From Nocardioides sp. BP30 (GTDB lineage: Bacteria; Actinomycetota; Actinomycetes; Propionibacteriales; Nocardioidaceae): 64,000 nt of DNA. The stretch covers positions 1,984,001-2,048,000 of the forward strand of contig NZ_CP123620.1 of the NCBI RefSeq assembly GCF_029873215.1, given 5' to 3'. Under the pieces are notes generated by a model. That model saw only the letters and a list, made by a program, of their open reading frames with translations, was not told the DNA's origin and did not search any database. The translations under genes were made by a program, and so were the position numbers. Of this stretch, positions 34,100 to 42,009 are shown one piece after another. How positions within the stretch are numbered: position 1 is the stretch's first letter; each line of letters opens with the position of its first letter.

Positions 34100-35113
34100 A
34101 TGGATGTCGAAGCGCTCAGCAGATGGATGGATGACGAGGGTCTTCCCGGCGGGGGTGAGCTGGCCGAGGTCACGCCGCTCTCCGGCGGCTCGCAGAACGA
34201 GCTCTATGCGGTGACCCGGGGTGGCGCCCGGATGGCGCTGCGCCGACCGCCGGCCCACGCCGTCGAGAGTGGCGCGAAGGTGCTGATGCGCGAGGCGCGG
34301 CTGCTCAAGGCCCTGAGCGGCACCGACGTGCCGCACGCGGCCTTCCGCGGCGCCACCACGGATCTCGACGTGATCGGCGCCCCGTTCTACGTCATGGACC
34401 TGGTCGATGGCTGGAGCCCGATGGGCGGGGGATGGGCGCCGCCGTTCGACACCGATCTGGAGGCTCGCGGCGGCCTGGCGATCCAGCTGGCCGACGGTGC
34501 CGCCAAGATGGCCCGGGTCGACTGGAAGGCGCAGGGGCTCGAGGGCTTCGGCAAGCCCGAGGGTTTCCTCGAACGCCAGGTCGACCGGTGGCTCAGCCAC
34601 CTGGCGACGTACCAGTTCCGCGAGATCCCGGGGCTGGAGGAGACGGCCGCGTGGCTGCGCGCCCACCTGCCGAAGACGTTCGAGCCGGGCATCATGCACG
34701 GGGACTACCAGTTCGCGAACGTGATGTATCGGCACGGCGCTCCCGCCGAGCTCGCCGCGATCATCGACTGGGAGATGGCCACCATCGGCGACCCGCTGCT
34801 CGACCTGGGGTGGGTGCTGGTGGGCTGGCCGCCCGAGGGTGATGCGATGCAGCACGCTCGCTACCTCGACTACGACGGCATGCCCTCGCGCGAGGACATG
34901 CTCGAGCACTACGCCAAGGTCAGTGGCCGCGACGTCTCGCAGGTTGACTACTACGTGATCCTGGCCCGCTTCAAGCTCGCGATCGTGCTCGAGGCGAGCG
35001 TCGCACGCCACGTCAGGGGAGAAGGGGACGACCGGGTGGCGCGCTTCGGCCCGATCGTGCTGGAGCTCATGGAGTTCGCCGCCTCGCTGTCCCGCTCGAC
35101 CACGCTCCGCTGA
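34100..35113 (+). CDS. Aminoglycoside-phosphotransferase-fold kinase, LvaA/ACAD10-11 kinase-domain type
   Basis: A 337-residue APH-fold kinase. It keeps the ATP-site strand RMALRRPP, the catalytic loop IMHGDYQFANVMY (HGD...N) and the metal-binding IIDWEMATIGDPLLDLGW. Such kinases occur next to or fused with acyl-CoA dehydrogenases: the ACAD10/11 kinase domain in animals and LvaA of Pseudomonas putida phosphorylate the 4-hydroxyl of 4-hydroxyacyl-CoA. Here an ACAD follows 29 bases later. The ATG at 34100 has no clear Shine-Dalgarno and may be read from a leaderless or short-leader transcript; an in-frame TTG at 34064 is less likely. Confidence 0.85.
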   Translation: MDVEALSRWMDDEGLPGGGELAEVTPLSGGSQNELYAVTRGGARMALRRPPAHAVESGAKVLMREARLLKALSGTDVPHAAFRGATTDLDVIGAPFYVMDLVDGWSPMGGGWAPPFDTDLEARGGLAIQLADGAAKMARVDWKAQGLEGFGKPEGFLERQVDRWLSHLATYQFREIPGLEETAAWLRAHLPKTFEPGIMHGDYQFANVMYRHGAPAELAAIIDWEMATIGDPLLDLGWVLVGWPPEGDAMQHARYLDYDGMPSREDMLEHYAKVSGRDVSQVDYYVILARFKLAIVLEASVARHVRGEGDDRVARFGPIVLELMEFAASLSRSTTLR

Positions 35114-35142
35114 CCACCCGCTCTCAAACAGGAGGAGACCCC

Positions 35143-36420
35143 ATGTCCTGGGACTTCGAGACCGACCCGGTATTCCAGAAGAAGCTCGACTGGGTGGACG
35201 AGTTCGTCCGCCACGAGGTCGAGCCGCTCGACCTGGTCTGGCCGCACGACAACTACAAGCCGCTCGACGACGAACACCGCCGGATCGTCGACCCGCTCAA
35301 GCAGCAGGTCCGCGACCAGGGACTGTGGGCCTGTCACCTCGAGCCCACGCTCGGCGGTCAGGGCTACGGCCAGCTCAAGCTCGCGCTGCTCAACGAGATC
35401 CTCGGCCGCTCGACCTGGGCCCCGGTCATCTTCGGGACCCAGGCACCCGACACCGGCAACGCGGAGATCATCGCCCACTTCGGCACCCCCGAGCAGAAGG
35501 CGACCTATCTCCAGCCGCTGCTGGAGGGCGAGATCTTCTCGACGTACTCGATGACCGAGCCCCAGGGCGGCGCGGACGTGTCCGGGTTCGAGACCACGGC
35601 GGTGCGCGACGGCGATGACTGGGTCATCAACGGATCGAAGTTCTTCTCCTCCAACGCCCGCTACGCGACCTTCTTCATCGTGATGGCCTACACCGACAAG
35701 GAGGCCGGACCCCACGACGGCATGTCGATGTTCCTGGTGCCTGCCGACACGCCGGGCATCACCATCGAGCGCAACCTCGCTCTCATCCACGAGCCGGCCG
35801 AGGAGGGCTCCGAGGCCTACATCCGCTACGAGGACGTGCGGGTGCCCTCGACCGCGCTGCTCGGCGAGGAGGGCAAGGCCTTCCAGGTCGCGCAGGTACG
35901 CCTGGGCGGTGGCCGGGTGCATCACGCGATGCGCACCGTCGGCCTGGCCCAGCGCGCGCTCGACATGATGTGCGAGCGGGCCCTGAGTCGCGTCACCCGC
36001 GGGCGGTCGCTCGCGGAGCGCGAGACCGTGCAGAGCTACATCGCCGAGTCCTACGCCCAGCTCGCGCAGTTCCGTCTCTTCGTGCTGCGCACCGCGTGGC
36101 TCATCGACAAGACCCAGGACTACGCGCAGTGCCGCAAGGACATCAGCGCGATCAAGTTCCTCACGCCCAAGGTGCTGCACGACATCGTCCAGCGGTCGAT
36201 CCAGGTGCATGGTGCCCTCGGCGTCACCCAGGACACGCCGCTGGCGAAGATGTGGATCACGGCTCCGGTGATGGGCCTGGTCGACGGCCCGACCGAGGTG
36301 CACCTGCGCCAGGTGGCCCGTGCCGTGCTCAAGGAGCACGACGCTACGGCCGGCCTCTGGCCGACCGATCACATCCCCACGAAGCTGGCCGCGGCCCAGG
36401 CCAAGCTGGGTGTGGCATGA
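35143..36420 (+). CDS. Acyl-CoA dehydrogenase, ACAD10/11 (LvaC-like) clade
   Basis: A 425-residue acyl-CoA dehydrogenase starting after a strong AGGAGGAG site. It shows FSTYSMTEPQGGADVSGF, VINGSKFFSSNARYA and the C-terminal VDGPTEVHLRQVAR, where Asp replaces the canonical catalytic Glu, a signature of the ACAD10/11 clade. Together with the kinase upstream it could convert a 4-phospho-acyl-CoA to a 3-hydroxyacyl-CoA through elimination and rehydration, as proposed for LvaA/LvaC in levulinate use. The SDR downstream overlaps by ATGA. Confidence 0.9.
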   Translation: MSWDFETDPVFQKKLDWVDEFVRHEVEPLDLVWPHDNYKPLDDEHRRIVDPLKQQVRDQGLWACHLEPTLGGQGYGQLKLALLNEILGRSTWAPVIFGTQAPDTGNAEIIAHFGTPEQKATYLQPLLEGEIFSTYSMTEPQGGADVSGFETTAVRDGDDWVINGSKFFSSNARYATFFIVMAYTDKEAGPHDGMSMFLVPADTPGITIERNLALIHEPAEEGSEAYIRYEDVRVPSTALLGEEGKAFQVAQVRLGGGRVHHAMRTVGLAQRALDMMCERALSRVTRGRSLAERETVQSYIAESYAQLAQFRLFVLRTAWLIDKTQDYAQCRKDISAIKFLTPKVLHDIVQRSIQVHGALGVTQDTPLAKMWITAPVMGLVDGPTEVHLRQVARAVLKEHDATAGLWPTDHIPTKLAAAQAKLGVA

Positions 36421-37187
36421 CGAGGGCGATCGGGAGTCTCGACGGGCGCCGCATCATCGTCACCGGTGGAGCGAGTGGCATGGGCGCGGGCCTGGTGAGA
36501 GCGCTGCCACGGCTCGACGCCGCTGTCGTGTCTGTCGACGTGGCTGTCGACCCGGGGGAGTCGATCGCGCGCGATGCCGGTGCCGGCTTCGTGGCCTGCG
36601 ACGTCGCCGACCCCGAGGCCGTCGAGCACGCCTTCGGCGTCGCGGTCGACCGTCTCGGCGGCCTCGATGTCCTGATCCATGCCGCCGGCGTCGCGCCCGG
36701 GGCGCCGGCCGAGGAGATCGACCTCGCCACCTGGGAACGGGTGATGCGGATCAACGCCACGGGTACGTTCGTCACCAACCAGGCGGCGTTCGCCCACCTG
36801 AGGGAGCACGGGGGCCGGATCATCAACTTCGCCTCGGCCGCCGGCGTGCAGGGTCTCAGGGGCAAGGCGGCGTACTCGGCGAGCAAGGGAGCCGTGGTGG
36901 CGTGGACGCGCACCGTCGCTCAGGAGTGGGCGCCCTACGCGATCACTGTCAACGCCATCGCGCCCGCGATCTGGACCCCGATGTACGACAAGACGCGCGC
37001 CGCGATGACGCCGGAGCAGCTGGCCGCGCACGATGCCTTCATGGCGACCGCCGTGCCCCTCGGCGGCAAGCTGGGGGACGTCGATCAGGACTTCGTGCCC
37101 GTGCTCGCCTTCCTGGCGGGCGAGGGCTCGCGATTCATGACCGGTCAGGTCTTCCCGGTCGACGGCGGCACCCTGATGATGCGCTGA
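36417..37187 (+). CDS. SDR family oxidoreductase
   Basis: A 256-residue short-chain dehydrogenase with TGGASGMG, HAAG, the YSASK pair and GQVFPVDGGTLMM. It is coupled to the LvaC-like dehydrogenase. In the levulinate operon of Pseudomonas an SDR (LvaD) reduces the 4-keto to the 4-hydroxyacyl-CoA; this gene could do the same job, or oxidise the 3-hydroxyacyl-CoA product. A strong terminator follows. Confidence 0.9.
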   Translation: MTRAIGSLDGRRIIVTGGASGMGAGLVRALPRLDAAVVSVDVAVDPGESIARDAGAGFVACDVADPEAVEHAFGVAVDRLGGLDVLIHAAGVAPGAPAEEIDLATWERVMRINATGTFVTNQAAFAHLREHGGRIINFASAAGVQGLRGKAAYSASKGAVVAWTRTVAQEWAPYAITVNAIAPAIWTPMYDKTRAAMTPEQLAAHDAFMATAVPLGGKLGDVDQDFVPVLAFLAGEGSRFMTGQVFPVDGGTLMMR

Positions 37188-37201
37188 CGCCGTACGCAGA
37201 C

Positions 37202-37236
37202 ACAAGGGCGCCGCAGCTCAGCTGCGGCGCCCTTGT
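37202..37236. terminator. Bidirectional terminator hairpin
   Basis: ACAAGGGCGCCGCAG pairs perfectly with CTGCGGCGCCCTTGT (15 bp) around a CTCAG loop, between the stops of two convergent SDR genes. Confidence 0.85.
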
Positions 37237-37249
37237 CGGGGTGCGCGTC

Positions 37250-38059
37250 CTACGGAATGCCACCGTCCGAGCGCAGGATCGTGCCCGACGTGTAGCTCGA
37301 CGCGTCGCTGGCCAGGAACAGCGCCGCGCCCACGATCTCGGGTGGGTTGCCGACCCGCTTGAGGTGGAGCCGCTCCGACATCTTGTTGGTGTGCTCCATG
37401 TCCCAGGAGGCCGCCACGTCGGTGAGGTACTGACCGGGCATGAGGGTGTTGACCCGCACCTCGGGACCCAGCAGGTCGGCGAACCCCTCGGTCATCGCAT
37501 TGAGGCCGTTCTTGGCGGCGGCATACGGGATGATCGAGCCCATCGGGCGCAGCGAGCCGGTGCTGCTCACGTTGATGATGCTGCCGGACCCCCGCTCCTT
37601 CATCCGGGTCCCGACCAGCTGCGTCAACCGGAAGGGGCCCTTGAGGTTGAGGTTGAGCACGCTGTCGTACATCTTCTCGGTCACGTCGGTGACCTTCTCG
37701 TACAGCGGCGACATGCCGGCATTGTTGACCAGCACATCGATCCGACCGAAGCGTGCGTAGGCGGCCTCCACCAGGCCCGCGATCTCGTCCCACCGGCCCA
37801 GGTGACAGCCCACGGCGAGCCCGGAGCGACCGGTCGTCTCCTCGATCTCGGCGACGACCTCCTCGCAGGCGTCGAGCTTGCGGCTGGTGACGACGACGTC
37901 GGCACCGGCCCTGGCGAAGGCGAGACTCATCTGCCTGCCGAGGCCCCGCGAGCCGCCCGTGACCAAGGCCGTCTTCCCGGAGAGGCTGAAGAGGTCGAAC
38001 GGGGACGTCGCTGTGGTCTCGGTCTCCGGGGCTGTGGTCTCATTACGTTCCGACGTCAT
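37250..38059 (-). CDS. SDR family oxidoreductase
   Basis: A 269-residue short-chain dehydrogenase. After a Thr/Glu-rich leader of about 25 residues the core has LVTGGSRGLG, NNAG, YAAAK and GTILRSDGGIP. The ATG follows GAGGAGAG. The TetR gene is only 33 bases away on the other strand, so the regulator probably controls this SDR. Reaction unknown; the sequence resembles gluconate/3-ketoacyl reductase-like members. Confidence 0.9.
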   Translation of the reverse strand: MTSERNETTAPETETTATSPFDLFSLSGKTALVTGGSRGLGRQMSLAFARAGADVVVTSRKLDACEEVVAEIEETTGRSGLAVGCHLGRWDEIAGLVEAAYARFGRIDVLVNNAGMSPLYEKVTDVTEKMYDSVLNLNLKGPFRLTQLVGTRMKERGSGSIINVSSTGSLRPMGSIIPYAAAKNGLNAMTEGFADLLGPEVRVNTLMPGQYLTDVAASWDMEHTNKMSERLHLKRVGNPPEIVGAALFLASDASSYTSGTILRSDGGIP

Positions 38060-38092
38060 CGCTCTCCTCAGAACAGAATCGGATTACTCTCA

Positions 38093-38746
38093 ATGAAGAA
38101 CGATATATCACAGTCTGGGCCACCGGTGTCCGGAGAGCGTGCTGCTCGCGCGACCGAGCGGCGCCTGGAGAGCCAGCGCCGTACGGCGGCGGAGGAGGTC
38201 GACCGGATCCTGGCGATCACCCTCGGGCTCATCGAGAGGTCGGCGCCCGCGATGCCGTCGGTCTCGGAGATCGTGGCGGCAGCAGGCATCTCCAATCAGA
38301 CGCTCTACCGGACCTTCGGCAACAAGGACGAGCTGATCCTCGCTGTTCTGGAGCGCGGCGTCCTCCGGGTCGCCGACACGACACGTGGCCGGATGGCGGA
38401 GGTCGACGACCCCAGCGAGCAGATCCTGGCGTGGGTGCGCGCCGTGCTGCGCCAGGTGAGCGTGGTCGACGCCGCCGAGACCAGCCGATCGGTCCTCGGC
38501 TATCTCCACCAGACCGGCGCCGTCGAGGGCGCCAACCAGGCCGAGCTGCTCGCTCCCATCAGTGCGCTGCTGCTCGAGCCGGTCGCTGCCCTGGGGGGCG
38601 ACGCGGTCGACGCCGCCTGCATCTCCGATCTGGTGCTCGGGGCGATGCGCCGCCACCTGTGGACGAAGACGGTCCCCACCCGGGCCGAGGTGGACCATGT
38701 CGGCGCCTTCGTGCTTCGCGGCCTCGGTGCGGGGAGCGCGCGTTGA
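38093..38746 (+). CDS. TetR family transcriptional regulator
   Basis: A 217-residue regulator. The HTH is at about residues 45-75 (VSEIVAAAGISNQTLYRTFGNKDELILAVL), with Arg-rich N-terminal arm. Its start region is very close to the divergent SDR start, leaving a 33-base shared control region; no clear Shine-Dalgarno precedes the ATG, so a leaderless start or a later GTG is possible. The following SDR begins within its stop codon. It likely controls both flanking SDRs. Confidence 0.85.
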   Translation: MKNDISQSGPPVSGERAARATERRLESQRRTAAEEVDRILAITLGLIERSAPAMPSVSEIVAAAGISNQTLYRTFGNKDELILAVLERGVLRVADTTRGRMAEVDDPSEQILAWVRAVLRQVSVVDAAETSRSVLGYLHQTGAVEGANQAELLAPISALLLEPVAALGGDAVDAACISDLVLGAMRRHLWTKTVPTRAEVDHVGAFVLRGLGAGSAR

Positions 38747-39546
38747 GCGGGCGGTTCGCGGGCAAGGTGGCGGTCGTCACGGGCGGTGCCTCCGGCATCG
38801 GATACGCCCTCGCGCGGCTCCTCCGCCAGGAGGAGGCCGCCGTGGTGATCGCCGACGTCGAGCAGGGTGCCCTGGATCGCGCCGCGGACCAGCTGGGGGC
38901 CGCGGGTGTGCTCACGGACGTCAGTCGCGCTGTCGACGTGGAGCACCTGGCCGACGAGGTGATGCGGCTCCATGGCCGGGTCGACCTCGTGGTGAACAAC
39001 GCCGGAGTCGCGCGGGTGGCGCCGTTCGACGAGCTCAGCCAGGCCGACTTCGACTGGGTGCTCGGTGTGAACCTCGGGGGAGTCATCCACGGCATGCGGA
39101 CGTTCGTGCCGCTGCTCGAGAGCACGTCGGCCGATGGATATCTGCTCAACACCGCCTCCATCGCAGGCGTGCGCAACGGCCCGGGCCTTGCGGCGTACGC
39201 TGCCTCGAAGTTCGCCGTGGTCGCCCTGACCGAGACCCTCGACCAGGAGCTGCGCGCCCGGCGGTCGCCGTTGGCGGTCGGCGTGCTGCTGCCGGCGATG
39301 GTGCGTACCAATATCGCCGATAGCGAGCGCAATCGCCCGGGTGCACATCGGCCGGCCGCCGCGCCGCGCAGCGTGCCCGATCGAGCGGACGTGCTGGACG
39401 CCGATGTCGTCGCGGCGATCACGGTGGAGGCGATCCTGCGACGTGACCTCTATGTCGTCACGCATCCGGAGACGGTGGACTCGGTGCGGGCGCGGCACCG
39501 TCGGATCGAGGCGGCGTTCGCCGCCGCTGCCCCATCTCATCGCTGA
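38743..39546 (+). CDS. SDR family oxidoreductase (TTG start)
   Basis: A 267-residue short-chain dehydrogenase with TGGASGIG, NNAG and YAASK motifs; it resembles the group with long C-terminal tails (HRRIEAAF end) that often act on bulky lipid or ring substrates. The only start that gives a normal N terminus (SGRFAGKVAVVTGG) is TTG overlapping the TetR stop (TTGA), so translation is coupled and probably weak. The promoter of the amidohydrolase lies downstream. Confidence 0.82.
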   Translation: MSGRFAGKVAVVTGGASGIGYALARLLRQEEAAVVIADVEQGALDRAADQLGAAGVLTDVSRAVDVEHLADEVMRLHGRVDLVVNNAGVARVAPFDELSQADFDWVLGVNLGGVIHGMRTFVPLLESTSADGYLLNTASIAGVRNGPGLAAYAASKFAVVALTETLDQELRARRSPLAVGVLLPAMVRTNIADSERNRPGAHRPAAAPRSVPDRADVLDADVVAAITVEAILRRDLYVVTHPETVDSVRARHRRIEAAFAAAAPSHR

Positions 39547-39630
39547 CGCAGTTGTCAGACTGCCTGACCTTCGATCAGCGGGGGCATGGCTTCCAGGCTG
39601 AGTGATCCTCGACATTTCCCTCGGGAACTG

Positions 39631-39670
39631 TTGACCCGTGTGAGGGGTATCACTAATGTACGAAGCGTCA
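39631..39670 (+). promoter_or_regulatory. Sigma-70-like promoter with type-2 operator (copy 3)
   Basis: TTGACC (39631-39636), 17-base spacer and TAATGT (39654-39659) form a good promoter for the amidohydrolase operon. TGTACGAAGCGTCA (39657-39670) overlaps the -10 and start point; on the other strand it reads TTTCTGACGCTTCGTACA, the type-2 pattern. Confidence 0.55.
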
Positions 39671-39740
39671 GAAATGCCCTGCTTGCGTGGAGATCCGCGT
39701 CAGATCGCTCGGGCAAGCCCCTACGCGCCTAGGAGGCGTC

Positions 39741-40964
39741 ATGCCGCTCCAGGACCACATGCAACTGATCTCCGTGGATGACCACGTGATCGAGCCGAAG
39801 ACGCTCTGGACGGACCGGCTGCCGAAGAAGTATCACGAGGCCGGACCGCGGATCATCGAGAAGAACATGAGCGAGAGCACGGGCGACGAGGGCCTGTCCA
39901 AGGCGCTCATCGCGGCCTCCCGCAACGGCAAGGAGGGGGAGGCGCCCGAGGCGCCACGCCTGGCGGAGGTGTGGAGCTACGAAGGCCGCATCTACCCCAA
40001 CATCGGTCTCAACGCCGTGGCCGGCAAGAAGCCGCAGGAGTACGGCATGGAGCCCACGCGCTACTCCGACATGCTGCCCGGCTGCTATGACATCAAGGCC
40101 CGGATCGCCGACATGGACATCGACGGCGTCCAGGCCGCGATGTGCTTCCCGTCGTTCCCGCGCTTCTCCGGCACCGCCTTCCTCGAGCACGAGGACCCCG
40201 AGCTCGCACTGCTCTGCGTCCAGGCGTGGAACGACTTCATCCTCGACGAGTGGGCGGCGTACGCGCCCGGACGCATCATCCCGATGATCATGCTGCCGCT
40301 GTGGGATCCGCAGGCGGCCGCGAAGGAGATCTACCGCTGCGCCGCCAAGGGCGCTCGCGCGATCACCTTCCCGGAGAACACGGTGAGCCTCGGCCTGCCC
40401 TCGTTCTACACCGACCACTGGGACCCGGTGTTCCGGGCGGCGGAGGAGACGCAGATGCCGCTGTGCATGCACTTCGGCTCGTCCGGCAAGCCGCCGATCA
40501 CCTCGCCCGAGGCGCCGATGGCGGTGATGATCGCGCTCTTCGGCACCAACTCGATGGATGCGACCGCCGACCTGCTGTTCTCGCCGGTGTTCTACAAGTT
40601 CCCCAACCTCAAGGTCGCGCTGTCCGAGGGGGGCATCGGCTGGATGCCGTACCTGCTCGAGCGCATCGACCTCACCTGGGAGCGCCACCGCTGGTACCAG
40701 AACGTCAACAAGGAGGTGCGTCCCTCCGACCTCTTCCGCGATCACATCTACGGCTGCTACATCGACGACTTCGAGGGCATCGCACGCCGCCACAAGATCG
40801 GCGTCGACAACATCCTGTGGGAGTGCGATTACCCGCACTCGGACTCGAACTGGCCCAACAGCCGCGAGTACGCCGCCAAGCTCCTCGTCGACGTGCCCGA
40901 CGACGAGGCACAGAAGATCGTCGAGCTCAACGCCCGCAAGCTGTACAACTTCCCGCGGGTCTGA
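39741..40964 (+). CDS. Amidohydrolase family protein (amidohydrolase_2, ACMSD-like)
   Basis: A 407-residue TIM-barrel metal-dependent hydrolase/decarboxylase. The early strand ISVDDHVIEP carries an Asp-x-His in place of the usual HxH; PLCMHFGSSG supplies the later metal-site His and WECDYPHSDSNWPNS the terminal Asp and His. Such proteins include decarboxylases of aromatic acids and hydrolases of ring-opened intermediates, and are frequent in actinobacterial catabolic clusters. The ATG follows AGGAGG. A small gene and an SDR follow in the same direction. Confidence 0.88.
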   Translation: MPLQDHMQLISVDDHVIEPKTLWTDRLPKKYHEAGPRIIEKNMSESTGDEGLSKALIAASRNGKEGEAPEAPRLAEVWSYEGRIYPNIGLNAVAGKKPQEYGMEPTRYSDMLPGCYDIKARIADMDIDGVQAAMCFPSFPRFSGTAFLEHEDPELALLCVQAWNDFILDEWAAYAPGRIIPMIMLPLWDPQAAAKEIYRCAAKGARAITFPENTVSLGLPSFYTDHWDPVFRAAEETQMPLCMHFGSSGKPPITSPEAPMAVMIALFGTNSMDATADLLFSPVFYKFPNLKVALSEGGIGWMPYLLERIDLTWERHRWYQNVNKEVRPSDLFRDHIYGCYIDDFEGIARRHKIGVDNILWECDYPHSDSNWPNSREYAAKLLVDVPDDEAQKIVELNARKLYNFPRV

Positions 40965-40975
40965 GGCGATCGGGC

Positions 40976-41206
40976 ATGGCTGAGAAGGACATCGACGCTC
41001 CCGACTGGATCGACCAGGATCTGCTGACCCGGGACGAGGCCGCCGAGAGGCTCGACGAGGAGATCATCCTCGTCCGCGAGCGCCTCGCCCGTCTCGAGGC
41101 GACCCCCTCCGGGCCCGACCCGGACTCGGCCATCGGCATGGTGCGCCGCAGGCTCGTCGCCATGGAGCAGGCGCGCAGAGCGCTGCTCGAGACGGCCGTG
41201 AACTGA
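40976..41206 (+). CDS. Small helical protein of unknown function
   Basis: A 76-residue acidic protein, ten bases after the amidohydrolase. It begins MAEKDIDAPDWIDQD and continues as two predicted helices rich in Glu, Arg and Leu (EEIILVRERLARLEA; RRRLVAMEQARRALLE) with heptad-like spacing, suggesting a short antiparallel coiled coil or a subunit-interaction module. I do not recognise a family. Its position between the amidohydrolase and the SDR with matching GC bias supports it as a real gene. It may be an accessory subunit of the amidohydrolase. Confidence 0.75.
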   Translation: MAEKDIDAPDWIDQDLLTRDEAAERLDEEIILVRERLARLEATPSGPDPDSAIGMVRRRLVAMEQARRALLETAVN

Positions 41207-41226
41207 GCAACCGAGAAGGGACCATC

Positions 41227-42009
41227 GTGGGTAGCAGATTGGAAGGCAAGGTCGCGCTGATCTCCGGATCGACGCGCGGGATCGGCCGCTCGATCGCCGA
41301 GCACTTCGCCTCCGAGGGGGCCAAGGTGGCGGTCACAGGTCGCACGATCGATCGCGGCGAGAAGGTCGTGGCACGGATCCGCGAGTCCGGCGGCGACGCG
41401 GAGTTCTTCGAGCTGGACGTGACATCGGAGGAGAGCGTCCGCAGCGTCGTCGAGGCCGTCGTGGCGCGCTTCGGCTCGCTCAGCACGCTGGTCAACAACG
41501 CGGCGCCGACGGGAGCCGTCGCGACGAGCGTCAAGCCGCTCCACGACTACTCCACCGAGGAGTGGGACGCGATCTTGACCGGCACGCTGACGGGCAACGT
41601 CTTCTGGGCCAGCAAGTACGCCTGGCCGCACCTAGCGGCCGCCGACGGTGCCTCCATCGTCAACATCTCCTCGGGCCAGTCGGTGGCCGGCTTCAAGGGC
41701 TTCAGCGCCTATGCCGCCGCGAAGGGAGGCATCAACAGCCTGACGCGCTCGCTGGCCGCCGAAGGCAGTGTGGACGGCATCCGTGCCAACTGCATCCTGG
41801 TCGGGCGGGTCGTCGCGCTCAAGGGAGATGTCGGCGGGCACAAGGGGGGCGGCCGACTCACGCGCATCGGGAATCCGATGGACATCGCGTTCGCCGCCAC
41901 GTGGCTCGCCTCGGACGAAGCGGCCTTCGCTACCGGCAGCATGGTGACGGTCGACGGCGGGTTCTCGATCAACGGCGACGCGGCGGCCGATGCTGAAGCG
42001 GCTTCATGA
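41227..42009 (+). CDS. SDR family oxidoreductase
   Basis: A 260-residue short-chain dehydrogenase starting at GTG after GAGAAGGGA. It has ISGSTRGIG, NNAAPTG, the YAAAK pair and GSMVTVDGGFSI. It is followed by the flavin hydroxylase with an ATGA overlap, so the pair may oxidise an alcohol and then hydroxylate a ring or the reverse. The C terminus is extended by about ten Ala/Asp/Glu residues. Confidence 0.9.
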   Translation: MGSRLEGKVALISGSTRGIGRSIAEHFASEGAKVAVTGRTIDRGEKVVARIRESGGDAEFFELDVTSEESVRSVVEAVVARFGSLSTLVNNAAPTGAVATSVKPLHDYSTEEWDAILTGTLTGNVFWASKYAWPHLAAADGASIVNISSGQSVAGFKGFSAYAAAKGGINSLTRSLAAEGSVDGIRANCILVGRVVALKGDVGGHKGGGRLTRIGNPMDIAFAATWLASDEAAFATGSMVTVDGGFSINGDAAADAEAAS

